From positions 744,001-808,000 of the forward strand of contig NZ_CP031393.1 in NCBI RefSeq assembly GCF_017161265.1: 64,000 nucleotides of DNA. The letters run 5' to 3'. The notes beneath the pieces are model-generated. The model was not told the origin of the DNA. It saw nothing but the letters and a program-made list of their open reading frames with translations, and did no database searches. The stretch is from Treponema medium (GTDB lineage: Bacteria > Spirochaetota > Spirochaetia > Treponematales > Treponemataceae). Shown piece after piece: positions 18,321 to 27,315 of this stretch. Position 1 is the stretch's first letter. Each line of letters begins with the position of its first letter. A program made the position numbers and the translations under genes.

Positions 18321-19379
18321 CTATTCAAACAGACTGCCGGTTTGCGCTGCTGACGCCGGAATTTTTAGTCCGAGATGGGTGTATGCTTTTTCCGTAACCA
18401 TACGCCCGCGGGGAGTACGCTGTAACAATCCCGTTTGAATAAGGTAGGGTTCGTAGTAGTCTTCAAGCGTATCCTGCGACTCCCCGATTGAAATCGCAAG
18501 GGTTTCCGCCCCAACCGGTCCCCCTCCATAGTTTTCGATGATAGAGCGGAGTATCTGCCGGTCATAGTTTTCCAAACCAAGCCGGTCGATGTGCAGTTTT
18601 TCCAAGCCCTGCGCAACGGTTGTTTCGCGGATAGTCTCACTGCCTTCAATGAACGCAAAATCCCGCATACGCCTCAGCAGCCGATTGGCGACGCGCGGCG
18701 TTCCGCGGGAACAGCGGGCAAGTGCAACGGCTGCTTTTTTCCCGATGTTAATTTCGAGGATATCGGCGGAACGCATAATAATAGAAGCAAGCTCTTCGTC
18801 GCTGTAAAATTCAAAGCGTTGCACAATACCGAACCGACTGATAAGCGGACTGGAAACCATACCGGCGCGGGTTGTTGCACCAATCAATGTAAACGGCGGC
18901 AGCGGGATACGGACTGTCCGCGCCCCCGGCCCCTGCCCGATAATCCAGTCAAGCTCATAATCTTCCATAGCGATATAAAGCATTTCTTCGATAGCAGGCT
19001 TTAACCGATGAATTTCGTCGATAAAGAATACGCTCCGTTCGGACAGCGTTGTCAAAATACCCGCCAAATCCTTAGGCTTATCGAGGGCAGGTGCGCCGGT
19101 GATCTTGCATTCGACGCCGAGTTCCTGCGCGGTAATTTGCGCAAGGGTAGTTTTTCCCAGCCCGGGAGGCCCAATCAAAAAAAGATGATCAAGGCTCTCT
19201 CCTCTACTCCGCGCAGCTTGAATAAAGACCGACAGGTTCTCTTTAATGTTTTGCTGTCCCTGAAAATCCTTCAAAAGCTGCGGGCGTAGCGCGCGGTCTT
19301 TTTCATCTCCCGCACGCTTTTCTCCGCGTATAATACCGAATTCATCTATTTCATTATCCTGATATATTTCGCCGTTCAT
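18321..19379 (-). CDS. ruvB: Holliday junction branch migration helicase subunit RuvB
   Basis: About 352 residues. Walker A is GPPGLGKTT, Walker B is FFIDEIHRL, sensor motif is IGATTRAGM, and the arginine finger region is [12 protein letters not shown]. The C-terminal winged-helix part ([17 protein letters not shown]) is present. RuvB with RuvA drives branch migration of Holliday junctions. Two in-frame ATGs lie at 19385 and 19379 (MQMNGE...); neither has a clear ribosome binding site, so the start is uncertain by two residues. No ruvA or ruvC is adjacent. Confidence 0.95.
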   Translation of the reverse strand: MNGEIYQDNEIDEFGIIRGEKRAGDEKDRALRPQLLKDFQGQQNIKENLSVFIQAARSRGESLDHLFLIGPPGLGKTTLAQITAQELGVECKITGAPALDKPKDLAGILTTLSERSVFFIDEIHRLKPAIEEMLYIAMEDYELDWIIGQGPGARTVRIPLPPFTLIGATTRAGMVSSPLISRFGIVQRFEFYSDEELASIIMRSADILEINIGKKAAVALARCSRGTPRVANRLLRRMRDFAFIEGSETIRETTVAQGLEKLHIDRLGLENYDRQILRSIIENYGGGPVGAETLAISIGESQDTLEDYYEPYLIQTGLLQRTPRGRMVTEKAYTHLGLKIPASAAQTGSLFE

Positions 19380-19421
19380 CTGCATTTTTAAAAGATACTC
19401 ATCGTATTAAAATAGTAGACA

Positions 19422-19470
19422 CTTCTAAAAACCTCTGTTTTTTGAGGTTTTCCGTAGATGTAATTTGCGT
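19422..19470. repeat. Dispersed hairpin CTTCTAAAAA...AGGTTTTCC, copy upstream of ruvB
   Basis: One member of the family of short intergenic stem-loops built on 'TCTAAAAA...TTTTTAGAG'. This copy has the variant tail TTTTCCGTAGATGTAATTTGCG shared with the copy at 23728-23780. Confidence 0.6.
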
Positions 19471-19862
19471 TATGCGTTTTTCTTTTTATTCACTTTTTCC
19501 ATAAACCGGCCGACATTGATAATCGCCCGTTCATGAATACCGCTGCCTATGACGCCGTGCTCATCACGCGCTTCAACCTGAAAAGTCAGAAATTTTCCAT
19601 TTGCGTTGATCTCTACCAATTCGGTATGGATGAACACCTTCATTCCTTCGGGGGTTGCATCCAGATGCCGCACATCAACATGGATTCCCACTGTTGCCTG
19701 CCCTTCCTCCAGATACGGCATAACGCTGCGCGTTGCCAGATCTTCCATTCGAGCAATCATAGCCGGTGTTGCAAATACCTCTACCGTTCCGCTACCCACC
19801 GCAGTTGCAAGCATCTCCTTTGTAACGACAAAGCTATCATCACCCTTAATTCCTACTTCCAT
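19470..19862 (-). CDS. FlK-like hotdog thioesterase
   Basis: A 130-residue hotdog-fold protein of the fluoroacetyl-CoA-thioesterase-like (FlK) group: VTKEMLATAVGSGTVEVFAT followed by ARMEDLATRSVMPYLEEGQ and VGIHVDVRHLDATPEG. The Thr/Ser, Glu and His typical of the active site are in place. GGAG lies seven bases before the ATG at 19862, so the longer reading to 19919 is rejected. In most bacteria this group probably clears acyl-CoA thioesters; the substrate is unknown. Confidence 0.85.
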   Translation of the reverse strand: MEVGIKGDDSFVVTKEMLATAVGSGTVEVFATPAMIARMEDLATRSVMPYLEEGQATVGIHVDVRHLDATPEGMKVFIHTELVEINANGKFLTFQVEARDEHGVIGSGIHERAIINVGRFMEKVNKKKNA

Positions 19863-19992
19863 AATCGTCTCCAAGTATAAACATTTCACATCAGGGCAAA
19901 CGTACCGGCAATATTGCAAGCGGTTGCCTTGCTTTTTACATAGTTATAGCCGAAAATACAAATCTATGCCAGACAAACAGGAGCCGTTTCGC

Positions 19993-20005
19993 TATAATGT
20001 CCGCT
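19993..20005 (+). promoter_or_regulatory. -10 box of mnmG promoter, predicted leaderless
   Basis: TATAAT at 19993-19998 with CAGACA 17 bases upstream (19970-19975). Seven bases (GTCCGCT) separate it from the ATG at 20006, almost the same string as before moxR (CTCCGCT). Confidence 0.6.
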
Positions 20006-21907
20006 ATGAATTTTCGTTATTCGGACTATGACGTGATTGTCGTCGGAGGGGGACACGCGGGCATTGAAGCCTCGCTCGCCGCCGCGCGGATGGGCGCACA
20101 AACCCTTCTTATTACACAAACGGTTGATACTATCGGCAGGATGTCCTGCAACCCCTCGATTGGGGGCGTTTCCAAAGGCAACATCGTACGGGAAATAGAT
20201 GCTCTCGGCGGCGAGATGGGAAAACTCGCCGATGCATGTATGATTCAATACCGACTCCTCAATAAAAGCCGCGGGCCGGCAGTGCAATCCCCCCGCATTC
20301 AGGCGGACAAATTCTTATACGCGCAGACTGCGCAGTACACCCTCGAAAAAGAAAAAAATCTCCATATTTATCAAGATACGGTTGTCGATGTTATCTCCTC
20401 GCAGACTGCGGAAAACGGACTTGTGGAAGGCGGCAGCGTACAGGCGGTACTGACGGCGCGCGGCAGAACGATTTCCGCACGGGCGGTGATACTCACCACC
20501 GGAACCTTTATGGAAGGGAAAATCTACATCGGCGAGTTCGAAGCGGAAGAAGGCCGTCTCGGAGAAAAAGCGGCGATCGGTCTTGGCAGCGCCCTTGCAC
20601 GCAAGGGCTTCACAATGAGTAGGCTCAAAACCGGTACACCCTGCCGCGTACTGAGGAAATCCGTCGATCTTTCTCAGCTGGAAATACAGGAGGCGGATGC
20701 GGTGATGCGCCCGTTCTCCTTCGACACGGCGGAAATATTCCGCCCCTCGGCAGTGTGCTATGTCTGCTACACCAACGAGCATACCCACGAGGTTATCCGA
20801 CAAAACTTTCACCGCTCGCCGCTTTTTTCGGGGAAAATCCACGCGACGGGCGCCCGCTACTGCCCTTCCATCGAGGACAAGGTACGAAAGTTCCCCGAAC
20901 GCACGCGGCACCAACTGTATATCGAACCGGAAGGCCTGATGAGCGATGAGCTTTACATCAATGGATTTTCTTCGTCGCTGCCGGAGGATGTGCAGGATCA
21001 AATGCTCCGCACCCTGACCGGTTTTGCCGATGCCGTAATCACCCGTCCCGCGTATGCGGTTGACTATGCGGTGGTCTCTCCGCTGCAGCTGGGGCCGGAC
21101 TTACAAACCCGCCGAATCGCGGGGCTTTTTAGCGCAGGGCAGATTAACGGCACCTCCGGCTACGAAGAAGCGGGCGGACAAGGCCTCATCGCGGGTATCA
21201 ACGCAACGCTGTACGCCAGAGCTTTCAACAATGGCAACACACGGTCGCCAGACTACGAACCGTTTACACTCCGCCGCGACGAAGCCTACATCGGCGTGAT
21301 GATCGACGACCTTATCACGCAAGGGGTCGATGAACCCTACCGGATGTTCACCGCCCGTGCCGAATACCGGCTCAAGCTCCGGCACGATACTGCCGATGAG
21401 CGGCTTACCGAGCGGGCATACCGCATCGGCTTGCAAAAACAAAGCGCCTATACCCGCCTGCAGGAAAAACTTGTGCAGCGCGGCGAGCTTATCAAACACT
21501 GGCGGGAGTTGAAAATTACCGGCAGCATTGTGGAGGCGGAGCCTGCATTGCAGTGTCATCTCGGCAAGTCTTTCGCCGACGCGCTGCACGACCCGCTTAT
21601 CCCGCTTGAGCTAATTTGCCGATGCGATCCCGCAAGCGCACAGTATTCCGAGGCAATTAAAAACGCGGCGGAACTGGAAATCCGCTATGAGCATTACATT
21701 ATTGCACAGGATAAACGAATTGATAAAATGAAGAAAATGGAAACGAGCCGCATCCCGCCGAACTTTGACTACGATGCGGTTTCGGGGCTTTCTACGGAAT
21801 CGCTTGCACGCTTAAAACGGGTAATGCCCGCAACAATCGGACAAGCAAGCAGAATTCCCGGCATCCGGCCGTCTGATATAATGGTGTTGATGGTCGCGAT
21901 AAAATAG
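20006..21907 (+). CDS. mnmG: tRNA uridine-5-carboxymethylaminomethyl modification enzyme MnmG (GidA)
   Basis: A 633-residue MnmG. The FAD Rossmann motif VIVVGGGHAGIEASLAAARMG starts at residue 10, followed by SCNPSIGGVSKGNIVREID, GTFMEGKIYIG, LKTGTPCRV and the C-terminal GEE-type tail (LSTESLARLKRVMPATIGQASRIPGI). It modifies the wobble uridine of tRNAs together with MnmE. The ATG at 20006 is preferred over one at 19997 because the latter is part of the TATAAT -10 box. MnmE is not in the window. Confidence 0.96.
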   Translation: MNFRYSDYDVIVVGGGHAGIEASLAAARMGAQTLLITQTVDTIGRMSCNPSIGGVSKGNIVREIDALGGEMGKLADACMIQYRLLNKSRGPAVQSPRIQADKFLYAQTAQYTLEKEKNLHIYQDTVVDVISSQTAENGLVEGGSVQAVLTARGRTISARAVILTTGTFMEGKIYIGEFEAEEGRLGEKAAIGLGSALARKGFTMSRLKTGTPCRVLRKSVDLSQLEIQEADAVMRPFSFDTAEIFRPSAVCYVCYTNEHTHEVIRQNFHRSPLFSGKIHATGARYCPSIEDKVRKFPERTRHQLYIEPEGLMSDELYINGFSSSLPEDVQDQMLRTLTGFADAVITRPAYAVDYAVVSPLQLGPDLQTRRIAGLFSAGQINGTSGYEEAGGQGLIAGINATLYARAFNNGNTRSPDYEPFTLRRDEAYIGVMIDDLITQGVDEPYRMFTARAEYRLKLRHDTADERLTERAYRIGLQKQSAYTRLQEKLVQRGELIKHWRELKITGSIVEAEPALQCHLGKSFADALHDPLIPLELICRCDPASAQYSEAIKNAAELEIRYEHYIIAQDKRIDKMKKMETSRIPPNFDYDAVSGLSTESLARLKRVMPATIGQASRIPGIRPSDIMVLMVAIK

Positions 21908-21966
21908 GAGAAGATTAGTTTCTTATATTTTCCAAAAAATCACAAAAGAAGCAGCGATATACCGAT

Positions 21967-22869
21967 TTAGCCCCGTACTGCCATCAGCATTTCAGCATCG
22001 GCATCCGTAATCAGTCCGCATTTCAGCATATCGTAGAGCTGATCGCTGTTTGTTTTACCAAAGAATAACAGATCATCGGTGCCAAGTCCGATTGGAATAC
22101 CCGCATCGATCATTTTTTTGATGGGGTGTTCTTTTAAACTCGGTACTGCGCTCAGCATCACATTGCTCATCGGACACACATTACAGCGTATTTTGCGGTC
22201 TGCCAAAAATTTCAGCACCGAATCGTCGGAAGCGGCTCCGATGCCGTGCTGCACCTCATCCAAATTAAAAAGCTCAACAAAGCGGCGGACAGATTGTGCA
22301 TCAGAAAATTCTCCGACATGCGCTTTCTTTTTTATGTTATATTTTTCGGCGAGCTTAAAAATATAGACAAAATCCTCAATGCCGTCAAAAACCTCGGGAC
22401 CATATACGTCAACATTATTGAATATCTTACTTTCAAAGAGTGGATATACCCATGTGCGGATAAAATCGCGGTCAAGTGTTTTCGAAATACCCACTTCGGG
22501 ACGTATTTCAATTTGTTTTTTGTACTTTGATACAAGCCCCGAAATATCGGATAAAAACTTGTCTAGGTTGTTATCATAATGTTTTAGAAAATTTATATCG
22601 ACGGACGTTTCCAGCCAGACAACGTTATCGGCAATCGCATCCTGAATGGACATTTCAAAAAGATCCTTAACATCTTTTGCCGTTTGACAACGAGGGCGGG
22701 TATAAGTACCGATTACCATGTGCATTTCATCGAGACCGGTCATTTTACGGGGAAAATTCGGAATAGCAATACCTGCCCAATGCTTGTAGCGTTCATATTT
22801 CATGCTCAAGTTAAGGTGATTATGCGTATCCGACTTTGGTCGCGATTTTAAATACTCAATATCTTTCAT
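21967..22869 (-). CDS. Adenosine/AMP deaminase-family protein
   Basis: A 300-residue amidohydrolase-fold protein. Metal and catalytic residues of the adenosine deaminase family are seen: the H-x-H in SDTHNHL at residue 14-20, [10 protein letters not shown] (catalytic Glu), [10 protein letters not shown], and [10 protein letters not shown] (Asp pair). It is somewhat shorter than the usual ~330 residues. The family deaminates adenosine to inosine, but some members use other purine-like substrates. It ends convergently with mnmG and has a weak AAGGG site upstream of the ATG. deoC lies behind it on the same strand, which suggests a nucleoside-salvage context. Confidence 0.85.
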   Translation of the reverse strand: MKDIEYLKSRPKSDTHNHLNLSMKYERYKHWAGIAIPNFPRKMTGLDEMHMVIGTYTRPRCQTAKDVKDLFEMSIQDAIADNVVWLETSVDINFLKHYDNNLDKFLSDISGLVSKYKKQIEIRPEVGISKTLDRDFIRTWVYPLFESKIFNNVDVYGPEVFDGIEDFVYIFKLAEKYNIKKKAHVGEFSDAQSVRRFVELFNLDEVQHGIGAASDDSVLKFLADRKIRCNVCPMSNVMLSAVPSLKEHPIKKMIDAGIPIGLGTDDLLFFGKTNSDQLYDMLKCGLITDADAEMLMAVRG

Positions 22870-23023
22870 TCTAAAACCCTTTTTGCGCCTCTACTGATAT
22901 CCGACATATACATATTCCGACAAGCCGACAGTGTAATTATCGGTGAATATCGAAAAATCTTGAATGTGACAGTCTTACTGTAATACAGCAAAATATCCAT
23001 TAACGGCGCATAATTTATCCCTT

Positions 23024-23064
23024 GGGCATCTCTAAAAACTCGATCAGATTTTTAGAGGTTACCC
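23024..23064. terminator. Dispersed hairpin GGGCATCTCTAAAAA..., overlapping deoC stop
   Basis: Stem GGGCATCTCTAAAAA pairs with the TTTTTAGAGG...CCC side, and the deoC stop lies within its right arm. Probably the deoC terminator. It is one of at least eight related intergenic hairpins. Confidence 0.6.
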
Positions 23065-23706
23065 ATTAATTATTTTGATGCCGCTGCTGGTACCAATCCT
23101 TGAGCAACCGGCTTCTATATATTTAAGCGCATCCTCGCGGCTGCGGATACCTCCGGAAGCCTTAATCTTTGTGTCTTTTTTAAGGTATTTTTTAAATAAT
23201 GCAATATCCTCAAGCGATGCTCCGCGCGAACCGTAACCGGTAGAAGTTTTAATAAAATCAGCTCCGGCTTGTTCAACCGCAGCACAGACATTCGCAATAT
23301 CCTTTTCGGACAAATAGCAGGTCTCCACGATTACTTTTAAATGCGCTTTTTTTGCATGACACAGCGAGGCAAGCGCAGCGATTTCTTTTTCAACATACGC
23401 GGTATTGCCTTCCAACAGTTTTCCGATATTAATCACCATATCGATTTCGTTGGCGCCATCTTTTAAAGCCTGATCGGTTTCAGCACATTTTACTTCGGTT
23501 GTCTGCGTGCCAAACGGAAAGCCGATAACGCTGCACGTCATAACATCGGAACCCGCAAGCTCTTTTTTTACCAGTGCGACATTACAAGGATTCACACAAA
23601 CTGAAGCAAAATGATATTCTTTCGCTTCCTTACACAATGCAATAATTTCCGACTCTACAGCATTCGGCTTTAATAAAGTATGATCAATATACTTATTCAA
23701 CTCCAT
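23059..23706 (-). CDS. deoC: Deoxyribose-phosphate aldolase
   Basis: A 215-residue DeoC. The Schiff-base lysine is in FIKTSTGYG, the proton-relay Asp and Lys in IDHTLLKP and IKASGGIRS. It splits 2-deoxyribose-5-phosphate into glyceraldehyde-3-phosphate and acetaldehyde. AGGAG lies upstream of the ATG. The neighbour on the same strand is an adenosine-deaminase-family gene, consistent with deoxynucleoside catabolism. Confidence 0.96.
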   Translation of the reverse strand: MELNKYIDHTLLKPNAVESEIIALCKEAKEYHFASVCVNPCNVALVKKELAGSDVMTCSVIGFPFGTQTTEVKCAETDQALKDGANEIDMVINIGKLLEGNTAYVEKEIAALASLCHAKKAHLKVIVETCYLSEKDIANVCAAVEQAGADFIKTSTGYGSRGASLEDIALFKKYLKKDTKIKASGGIRSREDALKYIEAGCSRIGTSSGIKIING

Positions 23707-23727
23707 TTTCTTCTCCTAAAAATAATA

Positions 23728-23780
23728 GGGAACTTCTAAAAACTTCAGTTTTTAGAGGTTTTCCTTAGATGTAATTTGCG
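23728..23780. repeat. Dispersed hairpin copy
   Basis: GGGAACTTCTAAAAACTTCAG then TTTTTAGAGGTTTTCC, followed by the conserved tail TTAGATGTAATTTGCG. Same family as 19422, 23024, 23831, 34474, 36076 and 39803. Confidence 0.6.
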
Positions 23781-23830
23781 ATGTTTTTATTTAAGTCGTT
23801 ATATTATAAAGACTTAAATAAAAACTCGTT

Positions 23831-23870
23831 GGGCATCTCTAAAAATCTAATCGAGTTTTTAGAGATGCCC
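23831..23870. terminator. Dispersed hairpin GGGCATCTCTAAAAA copy
   Basis: Near-perfect palindrome: GGGCATCTCTAAAAA on the left, TTTTTAGAGATGCCC on the right. Between deoC and the TPR gene. Confidence 0.6.
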
Positions 23871-23899
23871 AATAGACACCTATTCGACATCTTTTTATC

Positions 23900-26800
23900 T
23901 TATGATAAGTCAGGCAACACCGCCGACATATTCGCTATTAATTGTTCCAATTCTTGTCTTACTCTTGTTCCTAATTCCTGATCCGGCAACTCAATGCTTA
24001 AATCACGTAAATAACTCAGCAATTTAAACACCGCCACATCATTATACGGTTGCTGAGTACTTACAAAGCTACAAGTTTCCTTAATAAGGTTCGCACGTTC
24101 TTTAAGTCCCAGTTCACCCGACAACCGGGCAATAATATAATAAATCTGTATTCGTTCACTGCTGTTAAGGAAAATGTCAAGTTCTTCCTGCGGAAGATAG
24201 ATGACTAAATCGCGTAAATACAAGAACAACTGAGCAAGCTGTTCGGGGTCGGTTGTATTAAGGTATTGTTCAAATGAAGGCGAGTTTTTAATCTGATGTT
24301 TTGCATGGCACCATAAAAGGTTTTGCTGTTCTTGATCAAGAACAAACGGAGCTTCGTTATTACTTGGCTCATATTCTTCCTCACTTTCCAAATCTTCGGA
24401 AGCAGCATCTTCATCAGTATCAACGGTAATTTCTGCACCTTCTTCTTGATTGAAATCAGATTGAACATCAACAGGTTCTTCCTCCGCTGCTTCTTCTGTA
24501 ACCGCTTCGGCATGATCTTGCTCCATTATTTCATCGATCGGAACAGTTTCGGTTTCAAGCGAAATTGCCTGATTTTCCTCGGTGCCAAAAATATCTTCTT
24601 CCGCAGTTTCGACAACCTGAACACTATCATCATTCACCGATACATCCTTATCAACCGGCACACGATCTTCTTCCGTATCAGGGAAAGTTTCCTGTGGTTC
24701 GGCAATCTGTAGACATTCATCCCCTTCTGTTACTGCAACGGCTTCCTCTTCTGCGGGAGTGTCTTCGGATTCTTTTTCTGCTGCAGCGGCAGTATTTTCT
24801 TCTTCTTCTTCTGCTGCTGTGACGGCAGAGTCTTCGGCTTCTTCTGTGGTGGCGGCTGCTCTTTCTGTGTCTTCTTCTGCGACGACCTCGGCTTCTCCAG
24901 CTGCTGTTACTGCCTCGGATTCCTCTTCTATAGTGCTTTCTGTTGTTGCTGCTTGAGACGTTTCCACCGATTCTTGCAATACTTGCTGTTCCGATTGAAC
25001 CGGTTGTTCCTCAGATTCTTTTTCTACAACGGTCGATTGAAGCGGCATTTTCCGGCTCAGATTTTCGGCAATCCTTTCAGCCAAAACCTCGACCGCCTGC
25101 GCATATTGGTTTTCGTCCAGTTGTTTATCAATATCAGAAATAACATCCTGCAAAAAACCGATTGTCGTACCATAAGTATCCAGCTCTTTTAACCGATCCT
25201 GTATTACCTCATCTCGAAGAAGTTCCTGCCGTTTATGCAGTGCTTGTACATTTTTTTGAGAAACACTGCCTACACCAAAGGCGGTATTATTTTCAAAATG
25301 ATCGGGATTAAGATACAGTTCATCGACAGGTGAAGCAAATGTCTCATTGGCGGCTTCATCTTCTTGAGCATTTGGTAAGTTATTTCTTGTTTGCGGTACA
25401 CCGCCAGCGCTATTCCCTGCTGCAGTAAAACCGGCAGTATCGGAATTTCCTGCGCCGAACGTGTGGGGTGCAGATACCGAGCCTGAATAAGAAGGAAATG
25501 CGGACTGAGCAGATATATCCGATTGTTGGGTACCATTTAATTGGATACCGCTGATAGAAACATCGTCTTTTTCCGGCGGAAGTTCTTTTATCTCTTCAGT
25601 TCCTTCGATAAGCATTTCAAAAGGAAGCTCCCGTTCGGACATTGATATATCCCGCAATGAAGGGATACTCTGTTTTGGCTCCGGATTCAATTCGGCCGGA
25701 GAAATATAAAGATGTGAATCATCGGATTTTAGCTGTTCAAGGTTTTTGGTTAACAACGGATCCGCTATATAGTTTTCTGCCGCCTGCTCATAAAGATCGA
25801 GCGAGGCTGCCATATCCTGTTCAGGTTCATCCGACTCGGCGCCACTCTGCATATTAAGAATCTCATTTGCCGTTTTTAAAGCCTCAAGAGTATCTCCCCG
25901 TTTTTGAAATAACCGCGAAAGAGCGGAGTGAGCTTCAATAGCATTCGGCTTTAATTCGAGTACTTTTTGATATTCTTGATATGCAGCCTGCGGATTATTC
26001 AGCAATTCTTCGGTTCTGCCTAATGCCATCAGTGCAGAAATGTCGTTCGGCTTTTGCCTCAAGAAGAGTTTAAGCTGCTCCTTGGCTTCTTCATATTTAT
26101 GTGCCAAAAGATATTGTTCGGCAAGTTCTAGGCGAAATTCTATCGCGGACGGCACTGTTTTTAATATTTGTTTGAATGTTTCTTCAGCTTGTTCAACCTC
26201 GCCTGTAAGGGCATACAGTTGTCCCCGCAGTTTAAGCGCATTGAGACTATTATCGTGCTCCGTATCCAACCGTCCAAAAAGCTCATGAGCCTTTGCATAA
26301 TCTTTAGCATACATGCACATTTGAATGGCTTTAAGTCGTAGTACATGATTGTCGGCATTTACCGGAGCGGCTTCTGCAGCGAGCAAGATCGGAAGCGCTT
26401 CGTTATACCGCTGTTTTTTTTCTAAAAGATTCGTTAGGGCAAGTGCCGCAGGGGCGTATCCGGAATCGATTGCCAATGCATCATAATAGTATTGTTCGGC
26501 TTCCTGCTGAAGCTGTTTCTTTTCAAAAAGAGCACCGAGTTCAGTATAAAGCGGAGCGTTTTCGCCGCTTACACGAAGCAGCGAGCGATAAGTATTCAAC
26601 GCATCATCAAGTTGATCCAACTCTAAATACGTAGCAGCGATACCCGCTAACACTTCTCCCCATGCAGGATTAACACGAAGCGCCGAATTGTAATATACAA
26701 TTGCTTCTTCATACCGCTTTTCTTGACGCAAAAGTCCGGCAAGGTGGAAGTTTAAATAAGGATGATTAGCGTCTACACGAAGACCTTGTTTATATATTTC

Positions 26801-27298
26801 AATTGCTTTATCCGTTTCACCGGTTAAAACATAAAGATTGCCAAGCCGGTCATAGGCGTGGGCATGGTCGGGTTTGACTTCGATTGCGCGGGAAAAATAC
26901 TCGGCAGCTTTCGCATAGTCGCCCATCTTTTTATAGGTTTTTGCAAAGCTGTACAATACTTCATCGGTATCGCCGCCACTCGCTTGTGCCTTTTCTAATA
27001 TATGAAGCGCATCTTCATAACGCTCCAGATGCCGATAGATACGACCGAGGCTCAGCATCAGTTCAATATTATCGGGAGCACTTTCATATAATCGAAGATA
27101 GGCAGCAAGCGACTGTTCAAGGTTCCCTTCATCTCCATAAATACGCGCTAACAAATTCTCAATTTTTTCCTTGTCGTTCGGCAATATGTCCGGATGCTTT
27201 TTCAGCACATTGGTCAATAACCGTTCGGCATATTCAAAGTCTTGAGTAATTAAAGCTGAATTTGCACGTTCAAAGATAAAATCAAGTGACTCCGACAT
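23900..27298 (-). CDS. Large TPR-repeat protein with acidic low-complexity middle
   Basis: An 1132-residue protein. Residues about 1-480 hold at least ten tetratricopeptide units (for example LEQSLAAYLRLYESAPDNIE, HAHAYDRLGNLYVLTGETDK). Residues about 480-980 are disordered, strongly acidic and Glu/Ala/Thr-rich (EEESEAVTAAGEAEVVAEED and similar). The last ~150 residues are folded again. The start at 27298 has AGAGGA upstream and lies 17 bases after the stop of the LamG gene, so the two form an operon. TPR proteins of this kind scaffold protein assemblies in treponemes. The acidic middle may be a flexible linker; no repeat expansion was seen there. Confidence 0.85.
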   Translation of the reverse strand: MSESLDFIFERANSALITQDFEYAERLLTNVLKKHPDILPNDKEKIENLLARIYGDEGNLEQSLAAYLRLYESAPDNIELMLSLGRIYRHLERYEDALHILEKAQASGGDTDEVLYSFAKTYKKMGDYAKAAEYFSRAIEVKPDHAHAYDRLGNLYVLTGETDKAIEIYKQGLRVDANHPYLNFHLAGLLRQEKRYEEAIVYYNSALRVNPAWGEVLAGIAATYLELDQLDDALNTYRSLLRVSGENAPLYTELGALFEKKQLQQEAEQYYYDALAIDSGYAPAALALTNLLEKKQRYNEALPILLAAEAAPVNADNHVLRLKAIQMCMYAKDYAKAHELFGRLDTEHDNSLNALKLRGQLYALTGEVEQAEETFKQILKTVPSAIEFRLELAEQYLLAHKYEEAKEQLKLFLRQKPNDISALMALGRTEELLNNPQAAYQEYQKVLELKPNAIEAHSALSRLFQKRGDTLEALKTANEILNMQSGAESDEPEQDMAASLDLYEQAAENYIADPLLTKNLEQLKSDDSHLYISPAELNPEPKQSIPSLRDISMSERELPFEMLIEGTEEIKELPPEKDDVSISGIQLNGTQQSDISAQSAFPSYSGSVSAPHTFGAGNSDTAGFTAAGNSAGGVPQTRNNLPNAQEDEAANETFASPVDELYLNPDHFENNTAFGVGSVSQKNVQALHKRQELLRDEVIQDRLKELDTYGTTIGFLQDVISDIDKQLDENQYAQAVEVLAERIAENLSRKMPLQSTVVEKESEEQPVQSEQQVLQESVETSQAATTESTIEEESEAVTAAGEAEVVAEEDTERAAATTEEAEDSAVTAAEEEEENTAAAAEKESEDTPAEEEAVAVTEGDECLQIAEPQETFPDTEEDRVPVDKDVSVNDDSVQVVETAEEDIFGTEENQAISLETETVPIDEIMEQDHAEAVTEEAAEEEPVDVQSDFNQEEGAEITVDTDEDAASEDLESEEEYEPSNNEAPFVLDQEQQNLLWCHAKHQIKNSPSFEQYLNTTDPEQLAQLFLYLRDLVIYLPQEELDIFLNSSERIQIYYIIARLSGELGLKERANLIKETCSFVSTQQPYNDVAVFKLLSYLRDLSIELPDQELGTRVRQELEQLIANMSAVLPDLS

Positions 27299-27315
27299 AG
27301 TTCCTCTAAAAACCA

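Noticed and set aside
18235-18438. Short plus-strand open frame between the chemoreceptor and ruvB
   Set aside because: It runs over the ruvB coding region and has no ribosome binding site.
19997-20005. Upstream ATG of mnmG
   Set aside because: It overlaps the TATAAT box, and the family starts at the later methionine.
24700-25000. Glu/Ala-rich stretch of the TPR protein as a tandem DNA repeat
   Set aside because: Composition is biased, but no regular unit is visible.
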